DNA of 64,000 nucleotides from Anodontia alba (taxonomy: Eukaryota; Mollusca; Bivalvia; Lucinida; Lucinidae): NCBI GenBank assembly GCA_964016985.1, contig OZ024828.1, forward strand, positions 11,622,610 to 11,686,609. Direction: 5' to 3'. Below, piece after piece: positions 11,183 through 22,488 of this stretch. Under the pieces are notes generated by a model, which was given only the letters and a program-made list of their open reading frames with translations, was not told the origin of the DNA and searched no databases. Positions within the stretch are counted from its first letter, which is position 1. Every line of letters begins with the position of its first letter. Position numbers and translations under genes: made by a program.

Positions 11183-11974
11183 GTGGTTTGTCGTGAATTG
11201 ACATGTCCTTTTGGCTCTACGCCATTCTATGGACAGTGCAGAAAAATGGCACAGTCTGTTGTCGGCTTAGTAATTACGCTACGATTCTACATGAAAATTC
11301 TTTGGGACCAGTCCACCGTCAGTGCCAACAGGTTCTATAACAATGACACAGAAAATATAGGTCGGAAGTTAGCTACATATTTTGGGAAAATACTTGGGTT
11401 AAAGAAAGCGGGATGCAGTCTTTGTTCGGAAGAATTGTTCATGGATGTGCAAGATGACCCAGTGTCACCGGTGCCAGGACTTGCCGTTTACGCCAATTTT
11501 CGTACCACAACCAATTGCCAGCCAGACTTCATTTTAGATCGAGCTACTACGTTTTTTGGGCAACAGCTTAACGCTCGTATTTCCAAGAAGGAAACGATTG
11601 TAGTCTTAGTAAATATTGAAACAAGATACCCAGAAGAATGGAACAAACAAAAAATTTTCGCCCGCCAACCTCGTTTGCCTTGTTACCCTGTCTACGTACT
11701 AGATACAGTGTCCATATGCCCAAAAATTGAAGTCAGATCATCTGAAGTAATTCAGTTACGGAATGAAGAACAAAAGCGCACATTTCTAGGTTTGTTTGAA
11801 AATGGTGACTATGAAAGAAACAAGTCGATAAACATTTGCTGGGATATTTATGTATCTGCTCTGGTCCGTGAAAGTCGTGCTACATACATCGATAGTAACA
11901 ATCTTCTATTAGGGGCAATCATTTTTGCTTTGCAACTAGTCGAAAAAATGCTACGTTTTCCGATTATGCGCTAA
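11183..11974 (+). CDS. Second ectodomain exon of the receptor-like gene, no 7TM seen
   Basis: The exon opens in phase 0 after acceptor TTTCATTTCTAG and reads VVCRELTCPFGSTPFYGQC, a Cys-rich linker typical of the segment after the N-terminal knot in molluscan methuselah/adhesion-like receptors (family memory). Later come AGCSLCSEE, LPCYPVYVLDTVSICP and SINICWDIY, i.e. regularly spaced cysteines. In relatives a seven-helix domain follows; here a hydrophobic stretch (LLLGAIIFALQLVEKML) begins where helix 1 would, then the frame stops at 11972-11974. No further helices are visible in the next 5 kb. So this copy either encodes an ectodomain-only protein, uses a donor I cannot choose (GTAACA near 11898 is possible), or is a broken paralogue. 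A shorter, damaged copy of its middle lies at 52170-52252. Confidence 0.6.
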   Translation: MVCRELTCPFGSTPFYGQCRKMAQSVVGLVITLRFYMKILWDQSTVSANRFYNNDTENIGRKLATYFGKILGLKKAGCSLCSEELFMDVQDDPVSPVPGLAVYANFRTTTNCQPDFILDRATTFFGQQLNARISKKETIVVLVNIETRYPEEWNKQKIFARQPRLPCYPVYVLDTVSICPKIEVRSSEVIQLRNEEQKRTFLGLFENGDYERNKSINICWDIYVSALVRESRATYIDSNNLLLGAIIFALQLVEKMLRFPIMR

Positions 11975-12119
11975 GTGAGGATACACTCTTCGGTCATTCT
12001 CATAAGATCCTGAATGTATTAACAATTTCATCTCTGAATTTCTGAAGTGGACTCTTCTATCCTTTGATTTTGGCATACCAACTAATGTAAATAGGTGTCT
12101 CATACCCTGTTTATATGCA

Positions 12120-13067
12120 TAAGTTTGCCCCTAGGGGCAAATTTACCCCTAGGGGGAAATATACCACTAGAGGTAAAATTCGTCATGTGAACGCATTTGC
12201 CCCTAGGAGTAAAATTTACCCACGTGGGCAAAATACCCCTGCTATTGGGTAGGGGTAAATATTTGCCCTAGGGGTAAATCTTGTTAATTTGTTTTAATGG
12301 CTCAAAAAAAAAAACATATATATCATGTTCATTCTGACTAATTTTCTTTTTTATCTGATATCTACAAGAACACTTGTTTTCTTTTATACCTATAATCTGG
12401 TATAATTAAATTTTGACTGTTACAAGTATTGTCACAAATGAATCATTGACTAACCTAATTTGTGAAGAGAAATACAACCGATTAGAATTAGCAAGTGTGC
12501 AGGCTGATTAAGAACATGGCTGCTGTGATGTAAATTGTGTAGTTTTACCTGTCCGTTGACTCACATCACAAAATCATCAGAGATGAGCTTTTTCCATGAC
12601 CCCATAATGTATATGTAAGCAGTACTTGTGTGACCGAATTATACAGCAAATAATTTATTTATTTATTATTATTTTATTTTTTATTTTATTTTTTTTTGTA
12701 TATATCATTGTCTTCATGCTCCTTGATAATTTCTAATTAGTTCTGATACATACTGTTTCTGTTTTTTTTTTTTTTTTGTTTTTTTTTTTTTTTGTTTTTT
12801 TTTTGTTTTTTTTTTTTGTTCATACAATATAGCTGTAACTGGAATTTTTTTTCAATAAAATATGGTTTACAGAACATTAGGTATCTAACAGCATGGTATG
12901 TGCTGAACTTGTCTGTGTGCAGTATCTGTGCTTTTGTTGCTGCTGTTGCTACAGCTGCTGAGTATTATTATTATTTAAAGTAGTGAACATTTACCCCTTA
13001 AACGCAACCGTTTACCCGCGTTGGTATTTTACGAGGTGGGGCAAATATACCCTTACGGGTAAACTTA
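12120..13067. mobile_element. 948-bp inverted-repeat element rich in GCCCCTAGGGGC palindromes
   Basis: The ends TAAGTTTGCCCCTAGGGGC and (complement) TAAGTTTACCCGTAAGGGT are inverted copies of about 35 bp, flanked by ATGCA on both sides (12115-12119 and 13068-13072), a plausible 5-bp target duplication. The left part repeats the palindrome TTTGCCCCTAGGGGCAAA several times with variation. The interior (12300-12985) is T-rich low-complexity DNA; a 63-codon frame there is mostly phenylalanine and not a gene. Superfamily not assigned. Confidence 0.65.
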
Positions 13068-13194
13068 ATGCAAGTGAAAAAATCTCAGAAAAAAATCAAA
13101 CAATTTAGATCCTGATGAGACGGCTTGTACGAACCGTCTAATCTCGATCTATACTGTTTGCACAGGTATCTGTTTTGTTCTTTCAGGATGAAAG

Positions 13195-16148
13195 GTCAAC
13201 CTTTACTACTTCTTGCAGTCAGAATATCTTACTATACAGGGGGACGCTATTACAGAAGAGATCGAGAAACTACTTCTTTTAATCCGCATAACTGCAGAGG
13301 GAAAGTGTTTCTTGCAGACTGTAAATTTTAAATGTAGCGTAAGCATGCCATTACTGCAGAGATAAACTTCTTTTTTTATCAGTATCACTGCAGAGAGAAA
13401 CTAATTCTTTTAATCGGTATTACTGCAGGGAGAAACTACTATTTGCAGTCAAAATATTTACTATAGCATTATCATACCATTAAAGAAGACAGTAATTGCT
13501 TCTTTAAATCAGTATTACAGCAGAGAGAGAATACTTCTTGAGGCCAGTATAGTTCTCTATAGCCTCAGCGTTACATTGTAGCAGAGACGAACTACTTCTT
13601 GTAGTCAGTATATTTCATTATAGAATGAGCATGATATTACTGTAGAGAGAAATTACTTCTTCTAAGCAGTAGATTTTGTTATTACAAGATTGCGGATGAT
13701 ATTACAACAAAGAGACACTAGTTCCTTTAAATAGTCAGTATTACTGCAGAGAGACTACGTCTTGCAGTCAGTATACTTTCTATAGCAATAGCATGACATT
13801 ACTTCAGAGAGTAACTACTTCTTGTTGTCAGTATATTTTACTGAAGCTTGAACATGATATTACTGCAAAGACAAACTACTTCTTGTAGTTAGTACATTTT
13901 ACTATCGCATGACCCTGACATTACTGCTGCAGAACGAAACTATTTCTCGTAGTCAGTATATTTTACTGTTGCATGAATTACTGCAGAAAGAAACTACATC
14001 TTGTAGCAAGTATATTTTACTATAGAATGATCATGACAATACTGCAAAGTTAAACTACTTCTTGTACTTTTCTATAGCATTAGCACGATATAACTACAGA
14101 ATAAAAAACTTGTTCTTGCCGTCAGTATATTTTACGATAAGATTAGCATAACATTACTGCAGAGAGAAATTATTTCTTCTAGTCCGTATATTTTACTATA
14201 ACATGATCATGACTTTTCTGCAGAGGGACAAAGTCTTGCAGTCAGTATATTTTATTAAAGCATGAGCATGACAGTAGTTAGTATAGTTTACTGTCGCATG
14301 ACCACGACATTATTGTAGAAAGAAACTACTTCTTGTGGTCAGCTTACTTTACTGTCGCATGAGCATGACTTTACTGCAGACAGAAACTACTTTTTGTACT
14401 GAGTAGTTTTTATCATAGCATGATCATGACATGACTCCAGAAAGAAATAACTTCTTATAGTCCGTATATTTTACTATAGTGTGAGTACGACATTACTGCT
14501 GACAGAAACTACTTTCAGTGGTTGGTACGTTTTACTAAAATATGAGCATGTCATACTACTACGCCTAAGGACAGTCAAAATGGACCGATGGTGACCTTTA
14601 AATACAAGTGATTGCTTAATACAGGTGGCTTTTAAGACAGGTTTGACTGTACCTCTTGTATTCAGTTTATTTTACTATACCATGCGTATAACAGTACTGC
14701 TGACAAAAATTGTTTCTTGTGATCAGTACGTTTTTCTATAACATGAGCATGATATTACTGAAGAGAGACACGACTTCTTGTAGTCAGTATAATTTTCTAT
14801 AGCATGATTATATTACTGCAGCAGAAACTTCTTCGTGTAGTCAGTATGTTTTATATGTTTTACTATCGCATTACCATGACATTACTGCAGAGAGAAACTA
14901 CTGCTTGTATGTGGTCAGTATATTTTCTGTAGCATTAGCATAACATTACTGCAGAGAAAATCTATTTCTTGGACTCCATTTATTTTACTATAGCATGAGC
15001 ATGACATTAGTGCGAACGAAGCTACTTCTTGTAGGCATTATGTTTTACCACTGCATGACCATGACATTACTGCATAGAGAAACTGCTTCTTGTAGTCAGT
15101 ATATTTATCTATGGCATGAGCATGTAATTACTGCAGAGAGGAATTACGTCTTGTAGCCAGTTTATTATATTTTTTTTTATGAGCATGATATTACTGCAGA
15201 AAGTAACTAGATCTCTACTTCCTTTAGGCAGTATTACTACAGAGAGAAGCTAAGTCTAGTAGTCAGGGTATTTGTCTATAGCACGGGCATGATAGTACTG
15301 CGGAGATAAACTATTAATTGTACTTGGTATATTTAAGTGCAGCATGAGCATTTCATTACAGCAGAGACAAACGTCTTCTTTTAGTCAGTTTTACTGCAGA
15401 GAGAAATTACCTTTTACTGTTGGTATATTTTTCTATACCATGTCGAGCATGCATCGGCCTATAGCATGAGCATGACATCATTGCAAAAAGAATCTATTTT
15501 TGTGGTCAGTACATATTTCTGTAGCCCAAGCTGCAGAGAGAAATTACTTCTTATAGTCAGTATATTTTACTGTAGCATCTGCATGGCATTACAGCAGAGA
15601 AAAACTACTTCTTTTAGTCAGTTTTACTACGGAGAGAGAATACTTCTTGTATTCAGTTATTTTACTACAGCATCAGCATGAAATTATAGCAGAGCGAAAC
15701 TACTTCTTTTAGTCAGTATTACTGCAGAGAGAAACTACTTTTTTGCAATTAATATATTTTACTGTAGCATTAGCACGCCATTACATCAGATAGTAACTAC
15801 TTCTTTTAGTCAGTATTACTGCAGAGAAACTACGTTTTGCAGTTAGTGTATTTTACTATAGCATAAACATGACATTACTGCTGACAAAAACTACTTCTTG
15901 TAGTCTGTATATTTTTTCTATAGCATGAACATGACACTACTGCAGAGAGAAACTACTTCTTGTAGTCAGTATAGTTTGTTATAGCATGAGTATGACATTA
16001 CTGCGGACTGAAGTTACTTCTTCTGGTCAGTATATTTTATTATAGAATGAGCATGGTATTACTGCAGAGAGAAACTCTTTCTCGTAGTCAGTATATTTTA
16101 CTATCGCAAAAGCATGAAAATACTGCAGAGAAACTACTTCTTGCACGG
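13195..16148. repeat. Degenerate satellite array, period about 61 bp, about 48 copies
   Basis: The recurring unit is ACTGCAGAGAGAAACTACTT, CTTGTAGTCAGTATATTTTA, then CTATAGCATGAGCATGACATT. Most copies keep CTGCAG and CTACTTCTTGTAGTCAGTAT. Copies vary by 10-25% and some are half-length forms (TTTAGTCAGTATTACTGCAG), suggesting unequal exchange of sub-repeats. One small MITE interrupts it at 14571-14650. No open frame persists through the array. Confidence 0.9.
14571..14650. mobile_element. 80-bp MITE inside the satellite
   Basis: It begins ACAGTCAAAATGG and ends with the complement of ACAGTCAAACCTGTCTTAA. These end motifs are of the pogo/Tc1 style seen in many animal MITEs. Satellite sequence is present on both sides. 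Confidence 0.6.
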
Positions 16149-16179
16149 TCACTCTAAAAGTAAAGGATATACCTAGTGC

Positions 16180-16612
16180 ACTTAATGCTAAGGCTAAATA
16201 AAAAGTATGTATGTTTAGGGTAACCTTATCCTACCTAATTTTTCTGGTGAAACCTAGCATTTTTTTTTTTTTTTTGTATATTTTACTTGAATGAAATATT
16301 TATGCTAACTATTAGGACAAGTAGGTCTGAGCAAAGTGTAGACCCAAATCAAACTGCTCATATAGGAGTAGTTTGATCAGGGTCCACACTGTTTGCCATT
16401 CTATCAGTACTTTTGGACACATCTAAGGATAGCCAAACAGACTTAGTAAAATTTTATGCGAGATATGTGCGAAGTCCATATATATTTGATAATTCTGGTA
16501 TTATTCTTCATAAAAAATGTAGAAAAAAATCTTACCTACCCTACCTATTTCTTTTCTAACATGTTACCCTGAACACAGATAATTTTTTATTTGGCCTAAC
16601 TACGTTTGAACT
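16180..16612. mobile_element. Inverted-repeat element with nested hairpin
   Basis: Left GGCTAAATAAAAAGTATGT...TTTAGGGTAACCTTAT is repeated inverted on the right as ATGTTACCCTGAACACAGAT...TTATTTGGCC. A GTGTAGACC-type hairpin (16327-16397) sits in the middle, either as a nested insertion or as part of the element. No coding sequence. Confidence 0.55.
16327..16397. repeat. Dispersed ~80-bp hairpin (GTGTAGACCCTGATC family)
   Basis: GAGCAAAGTGTAGACCCAAATC is inverted as GATCAGGGTCCACACTGTTTGC around a short AGGAGTAG-type loop. Other members of this family are listed separately below. Confidence 0.75.
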
Positions 16613-16978
16613 TGTTATAGATATCAGAGTGAACTGAACGTTAACTGCCAAGTAAGCACAGGGTGGGGCCGGGGGACGGGGGGGGGGGGCGAATTCAGAG
16701 GGAATACGAGGGGTTCAGTCAAACCCCCTCTTTGACTCAAATTTTCATTTTCATGGGAAAATTTCGATAAATTTGGTGTACCGTATTTACCTTAAATATT
16801 CAATCCCTTACTTTTTACCTCCTCTTCAACTACTAATGAACCTTCAACTACCTATGAATCTTCAACTATCTAGGAGAAGGGTAGAACTTATGTTGATAGA
16901 ACTTATGGCCCGATCCATTGTCATGAAATGATGCAATAAAATATGTGTATACTATACCTATGAATGTGTGTAAAGTTG

Positions 16979-17059
16979 CTGGATGCGTGGCACACAGTGT
17001 ACACCCTGATCAGACGCTGTATTCTGTGGTCTGATCTTGGTCTGCACTATTTGTGCAGG
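16979..17059. repeat. Dispersed ~80-bp hairpin (GTGTAGACCCTGATC family)
   Basis: GCTGGATGCGTGGCACACAG...GATCAGACGCTG is inverted as TGGTCTGATCTTGGTC...TGTGCAGG, with several mismatches. The flanks (CCCCTCAGAAATCATCCTGG at 17109, GGATCCGCCCC) resemble the flanks of the copy at 26488, so hairpin and flank probably moved together as one larger repeat. Confidence 0.7.
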
Positions 17060-17344
17060 CTTGGCTTTTTCCGAATATATAAAGTATGCACGGGAATTTC
17101 AAATTAAACCCCTCAGAAATCATCCTGGATCCGCCCCTGGAGCAGCTGTTAACCTTGGAGTGAACACCATGTGCACAGCTATCTATTTTTGTGTAGGAAA
17201 GCAAAGGCGCAATTCATACTACCTTATGGTAGTTATCTCATAATATTTTTCGGAGAAAATAATTTATATCAAATGACTTTAACAATTGTATCTTATTTGC
17301 AATTATTCTGATTACGATTAGGCTCTTTAAAGAATAGTTGATCT

Positions 17345-17460
17345 ACGGTTTACGGTTTGTGCTTGTTTGGATTTGTCGGTTTCCTCTTCCTCTTGGGGTC
17401 TGGGAAGGGCTGCGGTTTGTGATTGTGGCACTCCCTGGACTTTTCTCTTACCTTTTTTAC
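17345..17460 (+). mobile_element. 3'-end fragment of the Penelope-type element
   Basis: About 115 bp that match, with a few mismatches, the 3' terminal part of the element at 29044-30676 (opposite strand): CGGTTTGTGCTTGTTTGGAT, CCTCTTCCTCTTGGGGTCTG and GTGGCACTCCCTGGAC are shared. Only the tail is present, as expected for a strongly 5'-truncated retrocopy. Confidence 0.8.
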
Positions 17461-17613
17461 ATGTATTCACATTTTTATTTTTTATCAAAATTTTCTTAAG
17501 GCACAGAGGTTTTTATGAAGCATAAATATCATGTGTGTTTTAGTTAGTTTTGCTATTGAAATTTTAGTTACATGACAAAATATTATACAATGTACAAACA
17601 TGTATGTACTGAG

Positions 17614-17617
<4 letters not shown>

Positions 17618-17689
<72 letters not shown>
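17618..17689. repeat. (TA)n microsatellite
   Basis: About 36 uninterrupted AT/TA dinucleotides. Confidence 0.95.
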
Positions 17690-17690
<1 letters not shown>

Positions 17691-17965
17691 TTATTATCAG
17701 CAGTAATATAAATGAACTGTTGAATTTTCGACACAAATATGGAAAAAAACTTATATATTTAGATTGTTTCTTTTAGTTACAGTTATTCATTACTGACCGT
17801 TCTAAGGCGGTATTTTCATTGTGGTACTTTTTGTTAATTGTTATGTAGTATTTCATTTTCTAATGTTTTTCTTTTAATAATTATGTATGTTTAAATATAT
17901 TCATTTAAGATTTGGTAACAGTTTCCACCTTTTTTTTGGTGTCATCCGTTCTTTTTTGGTGTCAT

Positions 17966-18990
17966 CCTAAGAAGGTTGCAAGCTAAATCTAAGGTGCAAG
18001 ATGAGCTCCTCTTTGCTGACGACATGGAAAAGGGTGTTCCAACAGAAGAGAAAAATGCAAAAAGGTGTGGATCAAGTATCTGATTCATGTGACAGCTATG
18101 ATCCTAAAATCAGCATCAAAAAGACTGAGGAAGTATATCAGCCAGCACCTGGAAAGCCTTACAAGGAGCCTACGGTCACAGTGAAAGGTCAACGACTGCA
18201 AGTGGTAGACAAGTTCACCTACCTTGGAAGGACATTGTCTAGAGTTGTGCAGATCGATGATGAAGTCAATGCTAGGATTGCCAAAGCTAGTGCAGCATTT
18301 GGCCGGCCACGTGGAAGTATTTGGGACCGAAGTGAAATCGGACTTGACACAAAGCTGAAAGCATACAGATCGGTGGTGCTGCAAACACTATTATACGCAT
18401 GCGAAAGTTAGAAGTTTACCAACGGCATGCCAAAAGACTGAACCACTTCCATACAAGCTGTCTTAGAAAACTTCTAAAGGTCAAGTGGCAAGACAGGATT
18501 CCAGACACAGAAGTCCTGAAAAGGACAGGGATGCAGAGTGTACATACTCTTCTGAAATTGGCACAGTTAAGGTGGACAGGCCACGTTACCAGAATGCCTG
18601 ATGAACGTTTGCCAAAGAAAATACTCTATGGAGAACTACAAGTTGGAAAACGTTCCCATGGTGGTTAGAAGAAGGATACAAGGACACTCTCAAAGCCTCC
18701 CTTAAAGACTTCAACATACCAATAGAGTCGTGGGAACAGATTGCACAGGATCAAACAAAGTGGCGATGCCTCATAAGAAGGGAGCTTGTGAATACGAAGC
18801 AAAAAGAATCAGCACAGCCGAGCAGAAACATGCACAGCGGAAAGCCAGAGCTAAGGCATCACCAACAGAGCTTTCTTCCTCAGACCTCTCTTATTCTATA
18901 TGTAACATGCAGTTTAGAGCTAAGATTGGTCTCATCAGCCATCTTAGAACACATGAATAATAGTACATCACACAGCTGATTAGGAGTGGT
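17966..18990 (+). pseudogene. Non-LTR retrotransposon RT C-terminal fragment with C2H2-like end
   Basis: Starting near 17966 the reading gives RRLQAKSKVQDELLFADDM, where FADD is the RT catalytic motif, then ISIKKTEEVYQPAPGKPY, FTYLGRTLSR, a palm/thumb tail (RWTGHVTRMPDERLPKKILY) and a terminal zinc-finger-like segment (ICNMQFRAKIGLISHLRTHE). The family is common in animal genomes and normally has a 5' endonuclease and full RT; only the last third is left. At least two frame breaks (at about 18410 and 18660) and replacement of the first zinc-binding Cys show decay. It stops at about 18960. Confidence 0.8.
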
Positions 18991-19357
18991 CATTGTCAGT
19001 AATGACAGATGAAAGAACGTTCATTTTGTGGCTTCTTAGTTGTGTTTGTCTGTCTTTACCTTTGGTGTGAGGGGCTTGATGTGTATCTGATTGTATCAGT
19101 TCCTTGATTCACTTATTTACTTTAACTAAATGTACATAACATGATGTAAAAGGAATTTGTACATTACCAATATGGAGAATAATTAATCATTTGTTGGTTT
19201 CATTTCACAATTTGAGTTCAAAATGTTGGAAGATTTTATGCTGCACTTTTTAAATGACAACTCATATTTAAAAACTTTCTAAGTTAGTATAAAACTGTAG
19301 TTTACCGTCTATGTGTTTTGAGATAACGATATTTAGTCGGGTTTCTCAATCCTGTAC

Positions 19358-19633
19358 GCGGGGTGGTCGAGTGATGCAAAGGTGTCGTGTATCTTACGTC
19401 ACCGGGGCGTCCAACTGATATTGGCTTACAGTTGGGCAAGGCCTGCTACCTTTGTAGCAGGTAAGGGTAGAGGGGGAATGTTTTATTCCTTCTGTGTCTT
19501 CACTTTCATTCCTGGTCCTCTTTCTTTCCTGTCCCTCTCTTCTATCTCTTTTCTCCCTTATTCTGGGAGACGACACAAAATGACCTACACGGGTTGACGT
19601 GTCGTTAAACCCCAACACAATCAATCAATCAAT
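19358..19633 (+). mobile_element. SINE, 276 bp, with 8-bp target duplication
   Basis: The flanks TCCTGTAC at 19350-19357 and 19634-19641 are identical. The head GCGGGGTGGTCGAGTGATG resembles a tRNA A-box region; the tail is GACGTGTCGTTAAACCCCAA followed by (AATC)n. This tail style is typical of bivalve SINEs. It has no coding potential, although short open frames cross it. Confidence 0.8.
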
Positions 19634-19658
19634 TCCTGTACCTTGCAAAACACGTACC

Positions 19659-20716
19659 CTAGCATCGGAAAGATATATGGCTGAATTGTTGTATATACTA
19701 AGCTTGGATATTGGCTATATAGCAATGCGAAACTAATTGCATTTTAGAGAAACGCATGCGTTTTGCATGATACTGGTTTAGAGTTTTGCCAAGCAACTGT
19801 AAGTTTTATTTAGCGTATAGTATACATGTATATACTAACGGGTAAAATAGACTCAATCTACATCCAACGCGCGATAAATTTATCTGTACAGTTGATGTCT
19901 GAATATAAATTAGCGCTGATTGTTTAAAATTCTTGTCGCATTTTGTTAAACGGCGTGTATTTTATGATTTTTTATAAACATTTTAATTTGTGGAAACTAC
20001 GTCAAATATTTTGTTTGGTCTTCATACATTCTTACAAAATATAGTTCGTCAACAAAGGTTTTGAAATTATGGACATGAAGAAATGCGCGGCGACTCCCCT
20101 CAACATGTTTACGTAAGTACAAAACAAGGTCCTATACGAATATCTTTTTATTAAAAAGAACATAAGCACGAACGCCCGAAAGTTGTCTGGTAAAATTTAA
20201 AATGAGTCATTCAAAATGGTATCATAAAATTAGCAATCAAATGTTTTCTTACAGATTTATTATGGCGGCCATATTGGATGAAAAATCGAACATTTTTTGC
20301 TGTAAATCCATTTCTGTTTACCTTCTAATATAGGCTATAAGAAACTGGACAGGAAACAAAGTTTGCACGCGAAATTCAAACAGTCATGTCAGACAGGAAA
20401 ATGGGTTACTCTCCCTTAAATGCGGAAAACACCCGGAGTGTCGCTAATAACGCCATGTTTGCATAATCACATGAGAAAATAAACATTCTGCTTTCTGTTT
20501 TGAGCTTTATTTCTTTCTTTTTTTATGATTTAACCTGAACACACAAGGCTTTGTATACTTAGAAATTGTTAAGTATCAACTAGGCCTCCATAGAAACGTG
20601 CAAGTTCTCTCGAAATGCAATGTATGCATATCTGCTATACAGTTGTTTTATATACAGACATGTCCAGGCTTTCTTCCTGTATCGAAATAAATCGTATATC
20701 TTTCCGATGCTAGGGT
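19659..20716. repeat. Inverted-repeat pair 1.06 kb apart, possible transposon ends
   Basis: CCCTAGCATCGGAAAGATAT at 19659 is repeated inverted at 20695-20716. The internal ~1 kb has no long frame or recognised motif. No clear target duplication flanks the pair, so calling it a DNA transposon remnant is an inference. Confidence 0.5.
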
Positions 20717-20869
20717 TGGCAAAAATTGAGTACTAGAAACCGTACTTATTATTGCTAAATAGTTTACCTTTAACATCCAGACACCTTAACTCCTACCATA
20801 CTTTTCCAAAATGAGAACAAGTCAGTTAGGCCACCTGATGACTTGTCTGAGATGACTTGTCTGAAGTTT

Positions 20870-20952
20870 GCTGGATGAGTGGCAAACAGTGTAGAACCTG
20901 CACATACACCTGGTTCTGTGATGTCTGATCTGGGTGTGTGCTGTTTACTTGG
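20870..20952. repeat. Dispersed ~80-bp hairpin (GTGTAGACCCTGATC family)
   Basis: GCTGGATGAGTGGCAAACAG...GTAGAACCTG on the left, CTGATCTGGGTGTGTGCTGT on the right; the second arm is diverged. Confidence 0.65.
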
Positions 20953-21329
20953 TCCTGTTTGTCTGAATGCATAGGGCCAGCTGCTTTATTCTCATATCAC
21001 TAACTGACATGTTCAATAAATTGTTCTTACCTTCAGAGAGCAAGCCTAAAGGTAATTACTTTGACAGTCAAATATTGAACACCTCTTAAAACACTAAATC
21101 TTCAATTAACGGTTTCCATTCCATTTCTAGTATATCCGTTTCTTGAAGGAAGGATTTTATATATAGACCTTAAAAATCGCATATCTAAATGCTTAATTCT
21201 GTCGAGAAGCAAGACAGCAAAATGATGTGTTCGTCTTGTTTTAATAAATGGGCTGAAATGAGTCGCAGCATATGCCGGCATGTGCGTATCAGCGTCTTGG
21301 CAAGGCTACCTGTGAGCAGGGAAAGAACT

Positions 21330-21450
21330 AACCCACGTGACGTTTAAGCAACGTCGAAAAACGTCGATGCAACGTCATGACGTTTATACAACGTCGCATT
21401 AACGTCTATGTAGCGACATGACGTTTATACAACGTCGCATTAATGTCGAT
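21330..21450. repeat. ACGT-rich palindromic repeat, relic of CCCAGC-type MITE
   Basis: Contains repeated ACGTTTATACAACGTCGCAT (three near-copies) and AACGTCGATGCAACGTCATG. The same motifs fill the small MITE at 52969-53053. Its outer ends are eroded. Confidence 0.5.
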
Positions 21451-21534
21451 ATTATATGGTTATCGCACTGATATTGGTGAATATTAATCAATTACATTTA
21501 TACTGCCAAAACAGCCTGCTTCATACAGACGACA

Positions 21535-21620
21535 AACAGGGCCAATAAGAAATAAACAGGGCCAATATGAAAAAATCCTGCATTGGCCCTGTTTTTCTCG
21601 TATTGGCCCTGTTGGTCATC
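21535..21620. repeat. Palindrome of ACAGGGCCAAT motifs
   Basis: AACAGGGCCAATAAG and AACAGGGCCAATATG on the left are mirrored by CATTGGCCCTGTTTTTC and GTATTGGCCCTGTTGG on the right; a hairpin of about 35-bp arms. A poly-T tract follows at 21730-21768. Confidence 0.7.
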
Positions 21621-21733
21621 CGCTTGAGTTTCGAGTGCTCAAATTGGTACAACCCAAACTCAACTTTGCTTTATCTGGGGCATTTGAGCACGGTTCGGAA
21701 TGATTTATTTCTTTTCTAACACCCTCATTGAGC

Positions 21734-21769
<36 letters not shown>

Positions 21770-22488
21770 ATAAATGGGATTTTTATTGATTTTTATTCCT
21801 GACTTCCCCCTTTGGTAGTTGACAATGCCTCTTAAGCATTCCGTCACAAGGTTAGGAAGTTACAAGGCTCGATGACGAATATTCAAAATGGTGGATAACA
21901 TGCTATTCAGCTGACGAAACAATGTAAAATATAAAAACTTGTATCCTGTGTTCATGAAAGAATTGCAAAGGGTATGAAATTGGAGTGCCGCGATGGGCCT
22001 AAGAAGGACAGATATAAAACAGCAAACTAAGAATGTTAACCGGCTTACTTTTGTTTTCGTACATGTTAAAAATTACACGATGGAAACAAGAAGTAAACCA
22101 ATGTGTTTGAATAGTGTAACCTGCAGAAGAACTCATCAGGTAAAAACAATAAAAAAAATGCAATGTCTATAGGTCATTTTCTGTCTTACTAATATAATTT
22201 ATTATGAATGTTTCGGCTAATATTGTAAGCTAGCCTCCATAGTTACCAGGGACGCAGCTTTCGCAAATATGATTGATTTCCCATTGATATTGCGCGACGA
22301 AATTCCTAGATGCTCAAATACCTTAGATAAAGCACGGTGAGAAATATAAAGACAAATAAGGAACAACACGAGCAGGGGTGTTAGAATCTTTGATAGTACA
22401 TGGTTCGATGGTACATGGACCATGCTCAATAGTACAAACTCCATGTATGGTCCATGTGCGATGGTACAAGGTCCATGATAAATGGTAC
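21770..22488. other. Unassigned DNA left of the triplication
   Basis: No gene seen. At 22390-22490 the motif GATGGTACATGGACCATG and its relatives recur four or five times in both orientations. This ends at the left edge of the first triplicated unit. Confidence 0.5.

Noticed and set aside
13195..16148. CRISPR-like array
   Set aside because: The spacing is not repeat plus unique spacer; whole units are related to each other, and the DNA is eukaryotic. It is a satellite.
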